Shown here: piece after piece, positions 12,701 through 22,747 of the stretch | How positions within the stretch are numbered: position 1 is the stretch's first letter | Layout: every line of letters begins with the position of its first letter | Source of the DNA: Blastomussa wellsi | Taxonomy: Eukaryota > Cnidaria > Anthozoa > Scleractinia > Plerogyridae | Direction: 5' to 3' | DNA: 64,000 nt | Assembly: GCA_947652115.1 (NCBI GenBank) | Contig: OX393573.1 | Coordinates: forward strand, 11,695,981-11,759,980 | The notes under the pieces: model-generated | What the model saw: the letters and a program-made list of their open reading frames with translations, nothing else | Database searches by the model: none | What the model was told of the DNA's origin: nothing | Translations under genes and position numbers: made by a program

Positions 12701-13677
12701 GGATTCAAGTTGCTTGAGATAAAACAAATATAGCCAGTCGGAACAGAAAGTAACGGAGAATGACTAAATACAAAAGTATTGCAATATTGCTATTTAAAAT
12801 TCATAAAACTGTTTTAAGATGTCTTCGGTCTTCCGCTTTCTTAGTTATTGTGCTATATCTTCGAGGGTCCCTAAATGAGTTCGCGAGACATATATATTTC
12901 AATATATATGAAAAAAATGTTTTGGAAAGTTTTACTTGAACAACAATATACTCTTTTGCATCGGATTTCTAAACGTACCAGCTTTATAAAAATTGCGCTC
13001 AACACAACGTCCCAAATTTGGTAACGTGAGCGGTTTTCGAGAAATATGCGTATTTCGGAAAGACTGGACCTAAAGAGTTCAATCTCAATTTTTTGACTAA
13101 CTACGCATTCTCTGCATTTGACTGGGTTCTTACGTACGGTTCTCACGATAACACTAAAACCCTGCCAAATTTGACTTTTTCTGACATACCATTCTACCAA
13201 GACATAGGTTTACAACATACTATAATTTTAAGAAAAAATGCCTCATATAAAATCGCCTTGGAACAAAAACTCATCACTCTTTTGGCTCCATATTTGCTGT
13301 TGTGTTATCCTTGTGCTCGCGCTGCCTCGCGTCAGCACCAACGACTGCAGAGCGCGCGCGAAAACTGTGTTCAGCCACCTTAAAACAATAAGAAGTCTTT
13401 TTGTTTTATATTTAGTGGTAAAAAGTGTTTAATTTTCTCTTATGCTTTAACTTATAGCGCTCCCTGTTTTAGTGCCAAGTTGAGCACAATGTCATCTACA
13501 CTTCAAGCTTTTCGGCTCGGCAATTCATTGACGTTAACGATATATTTGACTTTTATAATTCACGCTAATAAAACGACAAAGAGACACGAACAACAGAAAC
13601 TCGTACTCACTTTCTTCGCACATTACATATACCGCCATAGAAGACAACAAGAAGACAGCGAGGGCGAAAGGAACCAT
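415..13677 (-). CDS. Gene A: secreted PAN-EGF-cbEGF-cbEGF-D8C protein (six exons)
   Basis: Six minus-strand exons join in one frame: 13677-13611 (signal peptide), 9250-8988 (PAN/Apple), 8416-8302 (EGF), 7849-7727 (cbEGF), 5004-4876 (cbEGF) and 776-415 (D8C with stop). All introns are GT-AG and the phases are 1, 0, 1, 1, 1. The product is about 264 residues. The layout resembles uromodulin/OIT3-type extracellular proteins, in which PAN and D8C modules bind glycans or proteins; the actual ligand cannot be inferred. Gene B has the same exon lengths (263, 115, 123 and 129 nt for exons 2-5), which supports the model. A TATA-like AT stretch lies about 55 nt before the start codon, and a reverse-strand AATAAA lies at 112-117. 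Oddity: the D8C exon lacks one of two adjacent cysteines found in genes B and D. No transcript evidence was available. Confidence 0.82.
1488..1620 (+). repeat. tRNA-derived SINE or tRNA-like remnant
   Basis: A seven-base acceptor stem GGCTTCA/TGAAGCC closes 1488-1569. An A-box-like TAGCTCACTTGGTAGAGC and a B-box-like GGTTGGAATCC (one mismatch to GGTTCGAATCC) are present. The T stem has a mismatch and the anticodon arm is poorly formed, so this is unlikely to be a working tRNA. The CAGGCTTCTTT tail that follows suggests a SINE head. Confidence 0.6.
2468..3055 (+). repeat. Dispersed repeat, copy 1
   Basis: About 590 bp align in inverted orientation with 41690-42660. Landmarks include ACGTCACGCAAG, a block with AACATGGCG, and a TTCTGACGTCACATGG end. 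The distal copy has an extra insert at 42048-42468. The family is unknown and no coding capacity is seen. Confidence 0.7.
3067..3857. mobile_element. hAT-like non-autonomous DNA transposon
   Basis: Inverted ends CAGGGGCGGATACAGG (3067) and its complement ending at 3857 bound 791 bp. CAGGGG ends are typical of hAT elements. The flanks share only AGTTT rather than a perfect 8-bp duplication, so the superfamily call is tentative. A poly-C run abuts the right end. The only ORF inside (3365-3613, 82 codons) is not recognised as a transposase. Confidence 0.6.
4174..4554. mobile_element. MITE with TTAA target duplication
   Basis: The inverted ends AGTGCACCTAACCCC and GGGGCTAGGTGCACT are flanked by TTAA at 4170-4173 and 4555-4558. 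Long arms extend inward, and an inner pair includes GACGTCA and CCACGCCCCTTC blocks. TTAA duplications occur with piggyBac and Kolobok elements. It is 381 bp long and carries no transposase. Confidence 0.8.
4876..5004 (-). CDS. Gene A exon 5: second calcium-binding EGF domain
   Basis: The 129-nt exon is in phase 1-1 with a TCAG| acceptor and an AAAG|GTACAA donor. It encodes a DIDECAAP start, an NNTIGSYMCHC core and a GPVC end, which make a complete cbEGF with six cysteines. Its partner in gene B is 31988-32116. Confidence 0.88.
5286..5413. repeat. Foldback hairpin repeat
   Basis: Two arms of about 55 bp, starting ACACAAGGAAGGCAGGAG and ending with the complement CTCCTGTCTTCCTTGTGT, surround a short loop. 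A few mismatches separate the arms. It lies in intron 4 of gene A and is probably a small foldback element. Confidence 0.7.
5782..6345. repeat. 16-bp minisatellite, about 35 units
   Basis: The unit CTCCAAATAGTCCAAG repeats in tandem with sparse variants (CAGT for TAGT, CTAG for CAAG). Sixteen is not a multiple of three and the complementary unit contains no stop. The minus strand therefore stays open in several frames and gives long spurious ORFs with a 16-residue period. No start, splice or domain context supports a protein. Confidence 0.9.
6486..6554 (-). repeat. tRNA-derived SINE head, degenerate
   Basis: On the minus strand an A-box-like TGGTGCAGTGGGG is followed about 35 nt later by a B-box-like GGGATCGAGACTTC. 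The terminal GTCTCG/CGAGAC can pair. The cloverleaf is incomplete, so it is called a SINE remnant rather than a tRNA gene. Confidence 0.45.
7727..7849 (-). CDS. Gene A exon 4: calcium-binding EGF domain
   Basis: The 123-nt exon is in phase 1-1. It begins DIDEC, has N and aromatic positions of the cbEGF signature (CVNSQGSYHCTC) and ends GDGLNC. The phase-1 boundaries are typical of shuffled EGF exons. It is nearly identical to 33104-33226 in gene B. Confidence 0.9.
8302..8416 (-). CDS. Gene A exon 3: EGF-like domain
   Basis: The 115-nt exon runs from phase 0 to phase 1 with an AAAG| acceptor and a GAG|GTAAG donor. It encodes one EGF repeat with six cysteines in the order C-x3/4-C-x5-C-x8-C-x-C-x8-C, including the GFTG turn before the last cysteine. 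It has no DIDEC start, so it is not of the calcium-binding type. Confidence 0.88.
8988..9250 (-). CDS. Gene A exon 2: PAN/Apple domain
   Basis: The exon is 263 nt with the acceptor AG at 9251-9252 and an AAG|GTGGGT donor. It encodes the PAN hallmark: HGKRL near the start, a DFCGALC stretch, EPNCSSYNM, then CELNNSTHF near the end. PAN modules are extracellular protein or carbohydrate binding folds held by disulfides. The gene B counterpart (33937-34199) is the same length and clearly homologous. Confidence 0.85.
9505..10715. repeat. Satellite of about 116 bp, 11 units, with internal poly-C
   Basis: The unit contains GGACGTGCGTTCTCCTGGG, GTGAGAGGTAGTTC, a C-run, ATCGTTGGATAATG and GGTCCTCTATACCTAACG. 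Spacing varies from about 108 to 126 bp, mostly through C-run length. It lies in intron 1 of gene A. The short translated ORFs in it are by-products of the repeat. Confidence 0.9.
10716..13610. other. Distal part of gene A intron 1
   Basis: No exon is recognised. It contains a foldback at 11012-11168. A block at about 11.9-12.85 kb is diverged but collinear with gene B intron 1 (about 37.6-38.4 kb), which supports common descent of the two genes. Confidence 0.55.
11012..11168. repeat. Foldback hairpin
   Basis: Arms AAGCCTAAGCCATGTATTAT and its complement face each other around an inner palindrome (GTAGAAAACAC / GTGTTTTCTAC). It is probably a MITE or foldback of unknown family. Confidence 0.7.
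13611..13677 (-). CDS. Gene A exon 1: signal peptide
   Basis: The ATG at 13677 opens a 22-codon exon. It encodes a short N-region, a hydrophobic core (FALAVFLLSSMAVYV) and a cysteine, and it ends at an A|GTGAGT donor in phase 1. The phase matches the PAN exon at 9250. The start is chosen because it gives a typical secretory signal and because the same exon is preserved at 55705-55771 with one residue changed. Confidence 0.7.
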
Positions 13678-15715
13678 GTTGTAATTGACCTCTAGATGAC
13701 TTGCTGGCGCAGCTCACTGAAAATGTGAAATTATATTGTACGACTACATTAACAGCGAAGTGGCTCGCGAGAGCAGCTTCACTGAATGACTAAGACATCA
13801 GCTCGCCATCGAGAAGACAACTGCGCTTAACGAGGAAGCGAACTATTTTTGTATGCCTATCATAAATTGCACTTCATTTTGAGCCAATTAAGGTAATTTG
13901 TCACATAAAGGTAATTTGTCTGGACAAATTACGGAGGGGTTCATTTCAAGCCACCGTTTTTTTTTTTTCATGTTTTGTTAATTATAATAAGGTTCGTTTT
14001 GTTATTGTATGCCACTTAAAGGGGCACAGTCACCATGAACAAAGTGAACTTTGACAATGTGTGAAATTGCCTTCAAATCAAAGGAAACCTTGAAATAGTA
14101 GTTTACTAAGGTACAAAAACACCAAAGATGCACCAATAAACTAAGAAGGCTCCGGCTAGACAGGGTGGGTCGGGAGCGGTTGGGTATCGTAGCCTGCAGA
14201 TTCTGTTAGATTCTAGTGCAAGCTCTGATTGGTCAGATCCGGGAGGTTGACTTGTTTGATTGATGTCTCCATTTTGCCGATCCGATTTCATCAAAATTTG
14301 CATGTCGCTGAAAATCGTTAAAATGTAAACATCTACTGGCTGTTTATTACCGGTTTACAGATCTTTTTAAAGAACATTTATCAGCCTTTCAATGAGCAAT
14401 TTCGTAGACGTCTCGCTTCGTAATATTTCCGTGGAGAAACTCCCGTACTGATTTCGCCTCGCTGAATGTATAATTCCAGCCGGCGAACCGAACAAAGCGA
14501 CTCTGAAATTTATCGATGGAGATGCACTGAGTCAAGCAAGCCGCCTCATGCAGTGACTTGTAAAGATGGAAACTGATCGAGAAAGACAAATAGCTTGTAC
14601 ACATGACATACAACTAGGGTTGGAAAAATCTCTTCTAGCGAGGCTCGAAATTAATCACGCTTGAGCCAAAATAATGCTTTGACCAGGGAAAACAAGTAGT
14701 TCCTTATTTTTGGAAACGTTGAAGATAAGTGGCGAGGTTATTCTTTTAGAATTCTAAGAATCACAGGTTAACGGCTTTTTACAAAATCGGGAATGGAGAT
14801 AAATTTGCAAAGAGCTGGAGTAAACCTAGCCTGCGAACACAGACGGATTTCGCAGGCTAGAGTAAACCCGGAGTAAAGTGCGAATCTATTTACATTCCAA
14901 TGCAGAGACAGCTTTAATTACAAGGGGGAGGAATGGCGGCTTGAACCCTTTGTCAACTGGCTCCACCGTCCCGTACCCGTCCCGTACCCACCCCTGGAGC
15001 CTGTTCACAGGCTACATCAAATGTCAACCATGTGCGTGAGACATGGGTAGATTGTAACCTTTTTTGTCGATAATCACAGATAGGTTAATTGTGTAGCTCA
15101 TGAGAATTTCGTAGCGCATTGGGGGGTGGTGGGGGGTTATTTCTTTCTAACTTACAGATCTAGGGCAGTTGCTAAGGGATTGTTCAGGGCGGCATTTGGA
15201 GGAAAGCGCGATCGGAGCGTTTTGTGGTGTTTAATGATGACTATAATGTGGAGAAAAAGCGTGGTTTTTTATTCAAAGAGGGGGATTTATTGAGCTGATT
15301 AAGTTGTTATGCAGACGGTATTTGATTTCAAATGCATGGATGTCATTGCTATGGAGATGGTATACTAATCCAGTGTTTCTGATAATAACTAGTAACATTT
15401 ACTTCGAAGTTCTTTATGATCTTCGTCGGTTCTCCCCACAATATTCGGAAGTTATGGTGTTTTTCGTGCTTTCCTCGTGCAGGGCAAGTCCATAAAACGT
15501 ATATTGCATCTATTCGTATTAACACAAGTCGATGGCAAAAAAATAAACCGGTCCATGTGCTCCCTGGTACGTCTTTGTTTTTTTGTATATTCCCAGAAGG
15601 CCACGCTCTGTTGGTTAAACTAAGGGTCCATCGGCCTGACCTCTTTCAAGGGGTATGCCTCAATTGCTTTTTATAACGTTTGGATACAGGGGATGCTTGT
15701 CTTGTTTATTACTAG

Positions 15716-15760
<45 letters not shown>

Positions 15761-16216
15761 GTATAACAATATAATTTGGTTTTATCAACGGGGTTGATAA
15801 TGTGAATTGGCCACCGTAAAGAGATTCGAGAGCTGACGTTTCGAGCGTTAGCCCTTCGCCGGATTCGTCAGCTCTCGAATCTCTTTACGGTGGCCAATTC
15901 ACATTGTCAACCCAGTTGATAAAACCAAATTATATGGTTTATTACTAGCCTGGCTTTAGTTACCGGATATTAGCTCTTGAATCCAAAAATGCTCGTACCA
16001 GGCGTCACACTAAATGGATATCTAAAATTAAATTAATTGCTATGTTGGTACTAAGGGAAAAGGGCAAACATTGTTGGCCAATATTTCGGTTTGCAGAGCT
16101 AGTTTTCTTCAGGGCCGGCCTGATCTGATTCTGAAGAAGAGTAGTGCTGCTAGTTGAAATATTGGCCAATAATTTTTTTTTTTAATTTTGCCGTGATTGA
16201 GTGGGCAGCCTTGTAA

Positions 16217-16247
<31 letters not shown>

Positions 16248-17106
16248 GTGCCTTTGCAACGTCATCTGCAAATGGTTAGAGTTTCTAGTCTTCTCGGATA
16301 AAGACGATAATCTGGATACGGTCTGGTCACGTGATTGACCACGCCAGTAATTGTAAGAATTATAACCATTTAGTCTACATGATGTAGTTGTACTAAAAAC
16401 TCCCACTTTTTCGCTGAAAACCTTTTACCTCATCTGGCCATACGTCGTACTAAACCGGGATTCTGAAAAATGTTTATTGTTCCGTCGTTATTCGCTATTT
16501 TTGCCTAGTCCCAGTCCCTTTCCAAAGGAAAGACGTTATAATTGAAGGGAAAGAAATGCATTTTTAAATCCCCGTTTAGTTCTCTAAACTTGGTAGTTGT
16601 AATGCATGTAGCTGTTCTAAATATCAAAATTAGTCAAACATTACATTTGCAAAATGTTGTAAAATTAATTAAAATTTACTTCAACAATTTTTATTTTATT
16701 TGATTTCATTATCTTGCCACACAGAATAACTTACAAGTAGAATAGAAAAGATAATAAATAGTTAATTAATATTAAATTTAAATTAGCATACAACTTGGAA
16801 GAAGTGACTGTGGCGGGGAAATTTCCTAGAAGTAAAGCTTATGAGAAATAGAGATTTCCCCCCACGGGCAATATAAATACTAGGCGGCATTTATAAATAA
16901 AGAAAAGACGTGTATTTTAAGTGTATAAGTGTACTTAGACAAACGATAGATATAAAGTATTAAGGTATTTAGGTTGTATTTTGTCTGACCCTTAAAAATG
17001 GTTTGATCACACGCTTGAATATATTAAAAGTCGAGGCGTCAAACAGCGTCCTGCATGGAGAACGTAAAGCAGGGCGGGAAGACCAAAGAAACATGTAATG
17101 CCAGCC
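13678..17106. other. Intergenic DNA upstream of gene A
   Basis: No coding exon is recognised. A foldback retroposed insert lies at 15716-15936; the rest is duplicated at 55772-60400. Short ORFs here are conserved only because the DNA is recently duplicated. Confidence 0.55.
15716..15936. mobile_element. Foldback retroposon fragment with 12-bp target duplication
   Basis: GTTTATTACTAG occurs directly on both sides (15704-15715 and 15937-15948). Inside, two arms containing GGCCACCGTAAAGAGATTCG and its complement flank a 27-nt loop with CGAGCGTTAGCCC. Target duplications of this length fit retroposition, possibly a Penelope-like element, rather than cut-and-paste. The same insertion is in the duplicate at 57796-58015, so it predates the duplication. 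Confidence 0.65.
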
Positions 17107-17141
17107 CACGATGGTCGGTTGCCATGGGTTTCCCTCCCGCA
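17107..17141 (+). repeat. Left terminal inverted repeat of RAG1-like element
   Basis: It starts CACGATGGTCGGTTGCCATG and pairs with the inverted sequence ending at 22782. Two mismatches occur in the first 20 bases. The first seven bases fit CACRRTG. Confidence 0.85.
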
Positions 17142-17199
17142 ACGCTGGCGCAAAATCTGTCAGCGGTTACTCAAACAAGTAGTGCAATTCTGTTAAAAA

Positions 17200-17937
17200 A
17201 TGGCGGCGAGTGGGGAAAACTCAGAGAAGCGCGATATTAAAAACGAGAGCGCCAAAAAAATATGTCTAAGGCCTTTCGGAATGGAAGGTGAAACAGAGCG
17301 AGGGCTTCGCTTTTGGAACAATACTTCCGTAGAGATGAAGTTCTCTGTTGAGAAAGATTGGGTTAAGTCGGTCCGTTTCGCGGATGTGAAACCCGACTAC
17401 GGTATGCGAAATCTAGACCCTGTTCTAGAGGAGCTCACGGGGAACAAGCTCGAACTTGTGGGTCCGATGTTAGACGGATTCCTAAAGGAAATCGGCCACT
17501 TAATATCTGCAAAGCTGGGACGATCCAGGATGACTGGACTCGTGAGTCCCGTTGTGTTATTTATGCCGTACGCAATCTTCAAGCACCTTTGGGTTCTTGT
17601 ACAAGGATATGGAGGAATTGTCGAAACAGCGCGAAAAGGAGAGAAAATAACACTTAAAATATCAAAAGCTGAAACCGCGTCCAAGATATGGTCTCCAGCT
17701 AGATTTTCAGGAGAAAATTTCCTCGCGAAGCGACACTTTGAAAAGATTCCAGAAGGCGGTCGCGTGATTCAGCATTACAGTGGCAAATCATTAGTGGTTG
17801 TCACGAAAGCTACACCCATTCAGATGGACTTTTCAATGAAGCAGCAGCGGGTGACAACCACATTTTACGTGCAGAGATATGACCGAAATGATTTCGCAAA
17901 GGATGCTAATTTGCAAAAGATCATGAATGACAATTAA
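17200..17937 (+). CDS. Uncharacterised 245-residue protein of the RAG1-like element
   Basis: This is an intronless ORF starting 94 nt inside the left end and reading toward the RAG1-like gene. I do not recognise the family. It is mixed charged and hydrophobic, with no signal peptide and no obvious zinc finger or kelch repeats. The central part (about residues 80-150) has a hydrophobic VLFMPYAIFKHLWVLVQGYGG stretch, given here as the region around residues 118-138, followed by a basic segment. Its place inside the TIRs suggests an accessory transposition factor or a cargo gene; this is inference. The nearest in-frame ATG, MAASGEN, is taken as the start. Confidence 0.7.
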   Translation: MAASGENSEKRDIKNESAKKICLRPFGMEGETERGLRFWNNTSVEMKFSVEKDWVKSVRFADVKPDYGMRNLDPVLEELTGNKLELVGPMLDGFLKEIGHLISAKLGRSRMTGLVSPVVLFMPYAIFKHLWVLVQGYGGIVETARKGEKITLKISKAETASKIWSPARFSGENFLAKRHFEKIPEGGRVIQHYSGKSLVVVTKATPIQMDFSMKQQRVTTTFYVQRYDRNDFAKDANLQKIMNDN

Positions 17938-19076
17938 ACTGGAAACTAATCGAAGAACAGCGAGACAATGATTTTTAATCGAGCAGTTTAGTTTATTTTT
18001 GCTGTATAATTGACCTATTGACACTGATGATATCTAAAACAAAGAACAGACATGCAAGACAATCGGCTATCAGGTTAATTTTATTCATAATTTTCCAATA
18101 ATGAACGCGTTTACAATTACTATAATAAGTTGAATACATTGAAGATAATAATCAAGTCGCTACAAACTTGTAGAAGAAACAAAATACTCTTGTCACGGAG
18201 CATGTAACACATATGGTCTCCTACAACATTTATGTTGTCTTAAATAACTACACATGTTTATATTATGAAAAGATAATTACCATGTCAGTAGTAATATAGA
18301 ATCTACGATTATCAATTGTTACCTTCCTACCATACAAACAGTGACAGTAAGAAAGTAAATAATTTTAATAATTTAAAAATATTCATTGATCCATGACAGA
18401 CTTCTGTAACTATGATTATCTCAATTTGGCACCTTGGAATTGTCTTTCTCAAAATCTATCTACAATCTATTCATTCTGTTATAACATAGCAAAAATAATA
18501 TTGACAGAATAATTTTGATATGGCAAAAAGTCTACAACAATTACATATACATATACTTCATAATTATTGAAGGTATTTAAAAATACCTTCAATTAAGGTT
18601 GATCTCTGCTTTGTAGTAAATAATGAAAAAAGTTAAGAGCAAAAACAAAGGTCACTTCAACATCAGTCCTTAAGGCCTGCTTTTCAGTTACAAATCGCAG
18701 AGTAACAGAAATATAATCAAAATGCTTAAAATGTACACTGTAGTAATCATGTCAAAATAATGAATAAATTAACATTAATTTTGGTTCATCAATAACAAGA
18801 TATATGTGCCATTTAAGTAGCCACGGTCCAATTTATATCAATGTTTCCCAGTGCTAAACATATAAATAAAAGTATTTTCTCAATATAAGCTACCTCCAAA
18901 ACCATTCAAAAGGTGTTTTTTGCAGCATCCCTAGTTGGTGAAAATAATGATAAAACCAACAACAACAACAGCAATAATTATCAAAATCACCAATTCATAG
19001 GACATTTTTGGCCACATCCCACACAGCTGTTCACCTGAAACATCATTCAACGACTTAATATGTATATATTTTCAAT
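17938..19076. other. Spacer between convergent genes of the RAG1-like element
   Basis: This is AT-rich DNA with no coding signal. A reverse-strand AATAAA (about 18079) could serve the transposase gene. Confidence 0.5.
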
Positions 19077-22000
19077 CTAATTCTCCCCTGCTAATGCACC
19101 TTCAAGGCGTCGTACAAGTACATCCTTGTTACCTTGAGTACTCAATCCTCTGATGCGTAAAGCTTCTTTCAGCTGGGCCGCTAACATTGTAGTTGGACTG
19201 AGGGAAGATCCCCTTATTTCAGTATTATGACAGGCATTTGAGTGAGATGACAATAACAAGTTATCAGCAAAGCGAACATTACATTTTTTACAAATGACAG
19301 GCTTCAAGGCTACCAATATTGAATCTGTCAACTTCTTGTTACCTGCACAGGTTACAACCTCAATGCTACAGAAACAAACATCACAAGTAAGCTCATCTTT
19401 GTCTTTATCTCTGCCACATTTGCAAACATTGGACTGATTACAGTGTGGAGGAGAGCGTGACTGATAGTGTGAGGTATATGAAGAGGGCATGGGTTGATGT
19501 TCTGGCAGATAAAAGGAACGCACATAGTTACTTCGCATGACTTGCCACCATTTACCAGTACCATCACTTACATTTGACCTGTTTGTTAATGTCAAATCCC
19601 CCTTCACACCAGAATGTTTAGCTTCTTTGGCCTGCAATGACACAATACCATAACCAACTTTATACTGTTTAAACAGAAGTTCTGCATGATAGGGAATAGC
19701 ATATCCTACTGTCCATGTGGTAACATTGATGCTGCTTGGAAAAAAAAGGGATATCAAATTAAAATACAACTCACATACTTCTTTCAATTCTGCAAGTTGA
19801 GCTGAGTTCGTATCAATTCTGTTAAAAAGGCCTCCTGCATTCCTCAAATACTCCCCTATTTTGCCAAGAGCCAACCTTTTAATTTTCTGTGCCTCACTTT
19901 CATCATCACAAACTAAGGTATCAACAAGACGGTAAGAATACCTGGCCAAAGCTATGGCTTGATTACCAATCAGTCTTACTGGTAACTTGCTGTACCTGTT
20001 TGATTCATCATTGTAATGCTCTCTGACTCTTGAAGCTAAATACCCCAGCCCACAACCTTGCTTACCTGTGGTTGGTCTTAAATGTCGAGTACCTGCCTGC
20101 TCTAAATGCTGTTTAAAGCTTTCCTCAGATTGTTGCAAGATCTCCTGCTGTCTTGCCCGTTCACCAACACTATCGATGCCTAAAATCTTTACGTTGGTCT
20201 TTTGGCGATGGCCTTCTTCGACTGTTTCTAACTCTCCCTTACCTAAAGGTCCACCCAAAACAGAAACAAAACTGTCAAATTTTTTACGGCTTAGAGATTC
20301 TAAGTAAAGAAGGTCAATATAGTGCTGCCAGGCATTAATCTCACAATGCATTGGTTCTGGCCTCAGTCTGTCAGCAAAATGGCCAATCCTGGGAGGGCCT
20401 TCTTGCCGGATACCATTTTCGGCCATGAACTGCAACACCCGTTTACGTCTATTCTTCTCTGACATTGTTGGGGGAAGAGAAGCCGAAAATTGCTTTACTT
20501 TTTCAGCATGGGATGTTCGTATTTCCATGCTGTATGGCTTCCACGTGTCCTCTTTCTCTGACCCAATGGTTCCCCCCATAGTGGCCATATTCCCCTTATG
20601 TACATTTGCATATGGGGAGGGGTGGGTAGCTGCCTGGTTGAGTTCATTAGCAGCCCAGCTTTGCCAGGACATATCAGCACCTGGCTGGAATTCAACAGTA
20701 CACTCCTCACCACAAACATTTAAAACATTGCCCTCTAACATTTTCATTTCTTCGGTATGCTGATACCACAAGTCATTCATGATATCATCCTTTTCTTTAA
20801 CACTAACACAATGAAGTAAATATTGGAAATCCCTACTTCTTACCTGATCTCCAAAGTTCCAGCAAACTAAACTCCCGATGGACATTGTTAGTTCACTTGT
20901 CTCGGGTGCACCGTCATCCGAAAACTGACAAATGAAATGGTTTTCATTTTCATTGAACCAGACAAGTTTGCGTGTAAGATGAGGTACTCTAAGATGTAAA
21001 TCAATTATCATGAAAACCAACCCTGTTACAGTACGGGAAACACCTGACACCCCTGGGATCTGTGTTACGTGACCAATGTCTAAGCTCTTCACAAACCTGT
21101 CAATACTTTCATCAGATGCAATCAGCTTCGGTAACCTTAGGTCAATTCCAAGGCAGCTAATGTTGCGTGGTAACCAAACTTCTTTGTCTGCATTAAAAAA
21201 TGAACTTTGTGTCTTACATACAATATTGTATTTTCTTCGAGACAAAAAACTCTGATACTTTAAGGCAATGGATTGCCTTATTGCCTCTTCTGACTTCTGA
21301 TACTCACTAAGAGCTGTTCCAAAAATTCCCTGAATAAATTTCCCCCTCTTATAACTTCCCATTAATTTTGTCATTACTTCTTCACTGGCATGAGAAGCTA
21401 GATAATCCCATGCCCCATACAAAGATGCCTCCGTCCCCCCATGAATGAATTCTAGAATATTCTTGGTTTCGTCCCTTCTCCTGTATCTAGTGCTCGACTT
21501 ATTATTATTAATCATATCATAAGTCGTGCTTGCAAGGCTTCGTCGCTGACGGGCACATCCTTTCTGCACCAGTAGCTTCCTGAGCTTCTCATATGTTTCT
21601 GAGAGATCCTTGATTTTTTCCTCCTGAACTGCAATTTCCTTATCCAAAACTTCTTTACAACGCCTTGACTCTTGCAATGCAGTTTCTGAAACAGTATAAT
21701 TTAAAGGCAAAAATCAGGGGGCTATTGCATGCAATACTACCTCCAATATTTTTAGATAACCGAAGTAACTAGAATGTCACGCTCAATATTTTGAGTTAAA
21801 AAAAATGTTTATTCATGTATCCAACTGTATTATACTATAGTATTAATTTGATAAATATGCAAGTAACAAAAATACAGCAGCCTGCCTGATTCCTTCACAA
21901 GCTCTTCGGTCTGGTTTTGTAAAACAAGTACATCTTGTTCCTTTTGAGACAGATCATCTTGCCTGGCCTTTAACTGGTTGAAGCTCTCGTGAAGGCTTTG

Positions 22001-22278
22001 TCGTTGTTTATTCAGATTATATACTGGCGATGTTTTCCAAAATGTGTTTAATGGCCGTTTTGAGTCACATTTACCGCAATGGCCTTCGTCTTTGCTACAT
22101 TTCTTGCTTCTTTTACAGCTTGTAAGAGCTCTTTCAGGGCTAACGATTAACAACAGCACGAATTATTCAGTCAAAGGAATTCAAGATGGCCCCCCAAAGC
22201 AACCACGATGAAGAACCGGGTTTACAGGACCTTTCCTTACCTTAATTCTTCTTCAGAAGTCGGTGAATTCGAAGCCAT
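19077..22278 (-). CDS. RAG1/Transib-like putative transposase, 966 residues, SAP C-terminus (three exons)
   Basis: Exons 22278-22241, 22139-21886 and 21685-19077 give 967 codons with a stop. Intron 1 is GT-AG and intron 2 is GC-AG (CAG|GC donor). The N-terminus has a cysteine cluster (CKRSKKC...HCGKC) and a coiled coil that runs across intron 2. In the long exon (numbering from its first ATG at 21710; splicing adds 89 residues): FSDDGA (D265/266), PGAD (D346), SHAE (400-403), MHCEIN (454-459), AELLF..K..YG (676-688), KEAKHSG (E696). This order resembles the RAG1/Transib core, with D, D and E as candidate catalytic residues. C-terminal cysteine/histidine clusters (763-828) and a SAP domain (838-874, LKEALRIRGLSTQGNK) should bind DNA. 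The CxxC of RAG1 after the second D is not seen. No frameshift is present, so it may be intact. Confidence 0.72.
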
Positions 22279-22747
22279 TAAAACTGAACTTCATCTTTTA
22301 CTTAGGGTTTTGGGGGATTCTGGGTAAAATGGAGCGCCTGGCGGTTAAAATTGAACCTAAGAGGGTGGTAAAAAGGCCTTTTTCTATTGTATTCTTGTTG
22401 TTTTGATATTTACGTTGGGGTACCCTAAGTGAAAAATTGTCCTTGTTGTCCAAGGGTTCCAGAAATGCAAAAATAACTTAGATCTTTTTATTCTGAAAGC
22501 CTGTGTAAACCAATGTTTAGCAAAAATGCATCAATAGTTAACAGCTCGGTTCGAGCCGTTGTCGCAGAAAGACGCTCACAACATATTGAAGACATACAAT
22601 TGAAGGAAAGTGCTCATATTTTTGGTAAAAATCAAGCTTTGAAACGTATTATTTTGCTAACAACGAGCATCCGAGACTCAGCCTTGCATCGCGAGGCAAA
22701 TTTCATCCACGATCGAAAGCGCGTCGTCACGTGATCTTCAATATAGC

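Noticed and set aside
15304..15676. Small ORFs conserved at 57384-57756
   Set aside because: Conservation is explained by the recent segmental duplication of the DNA; no domain or splice context.
20068..20763. Plus-strand ORFs inside the RAG1-like gene
   Set aside because: Shadows of the long minus-strand coding exon.
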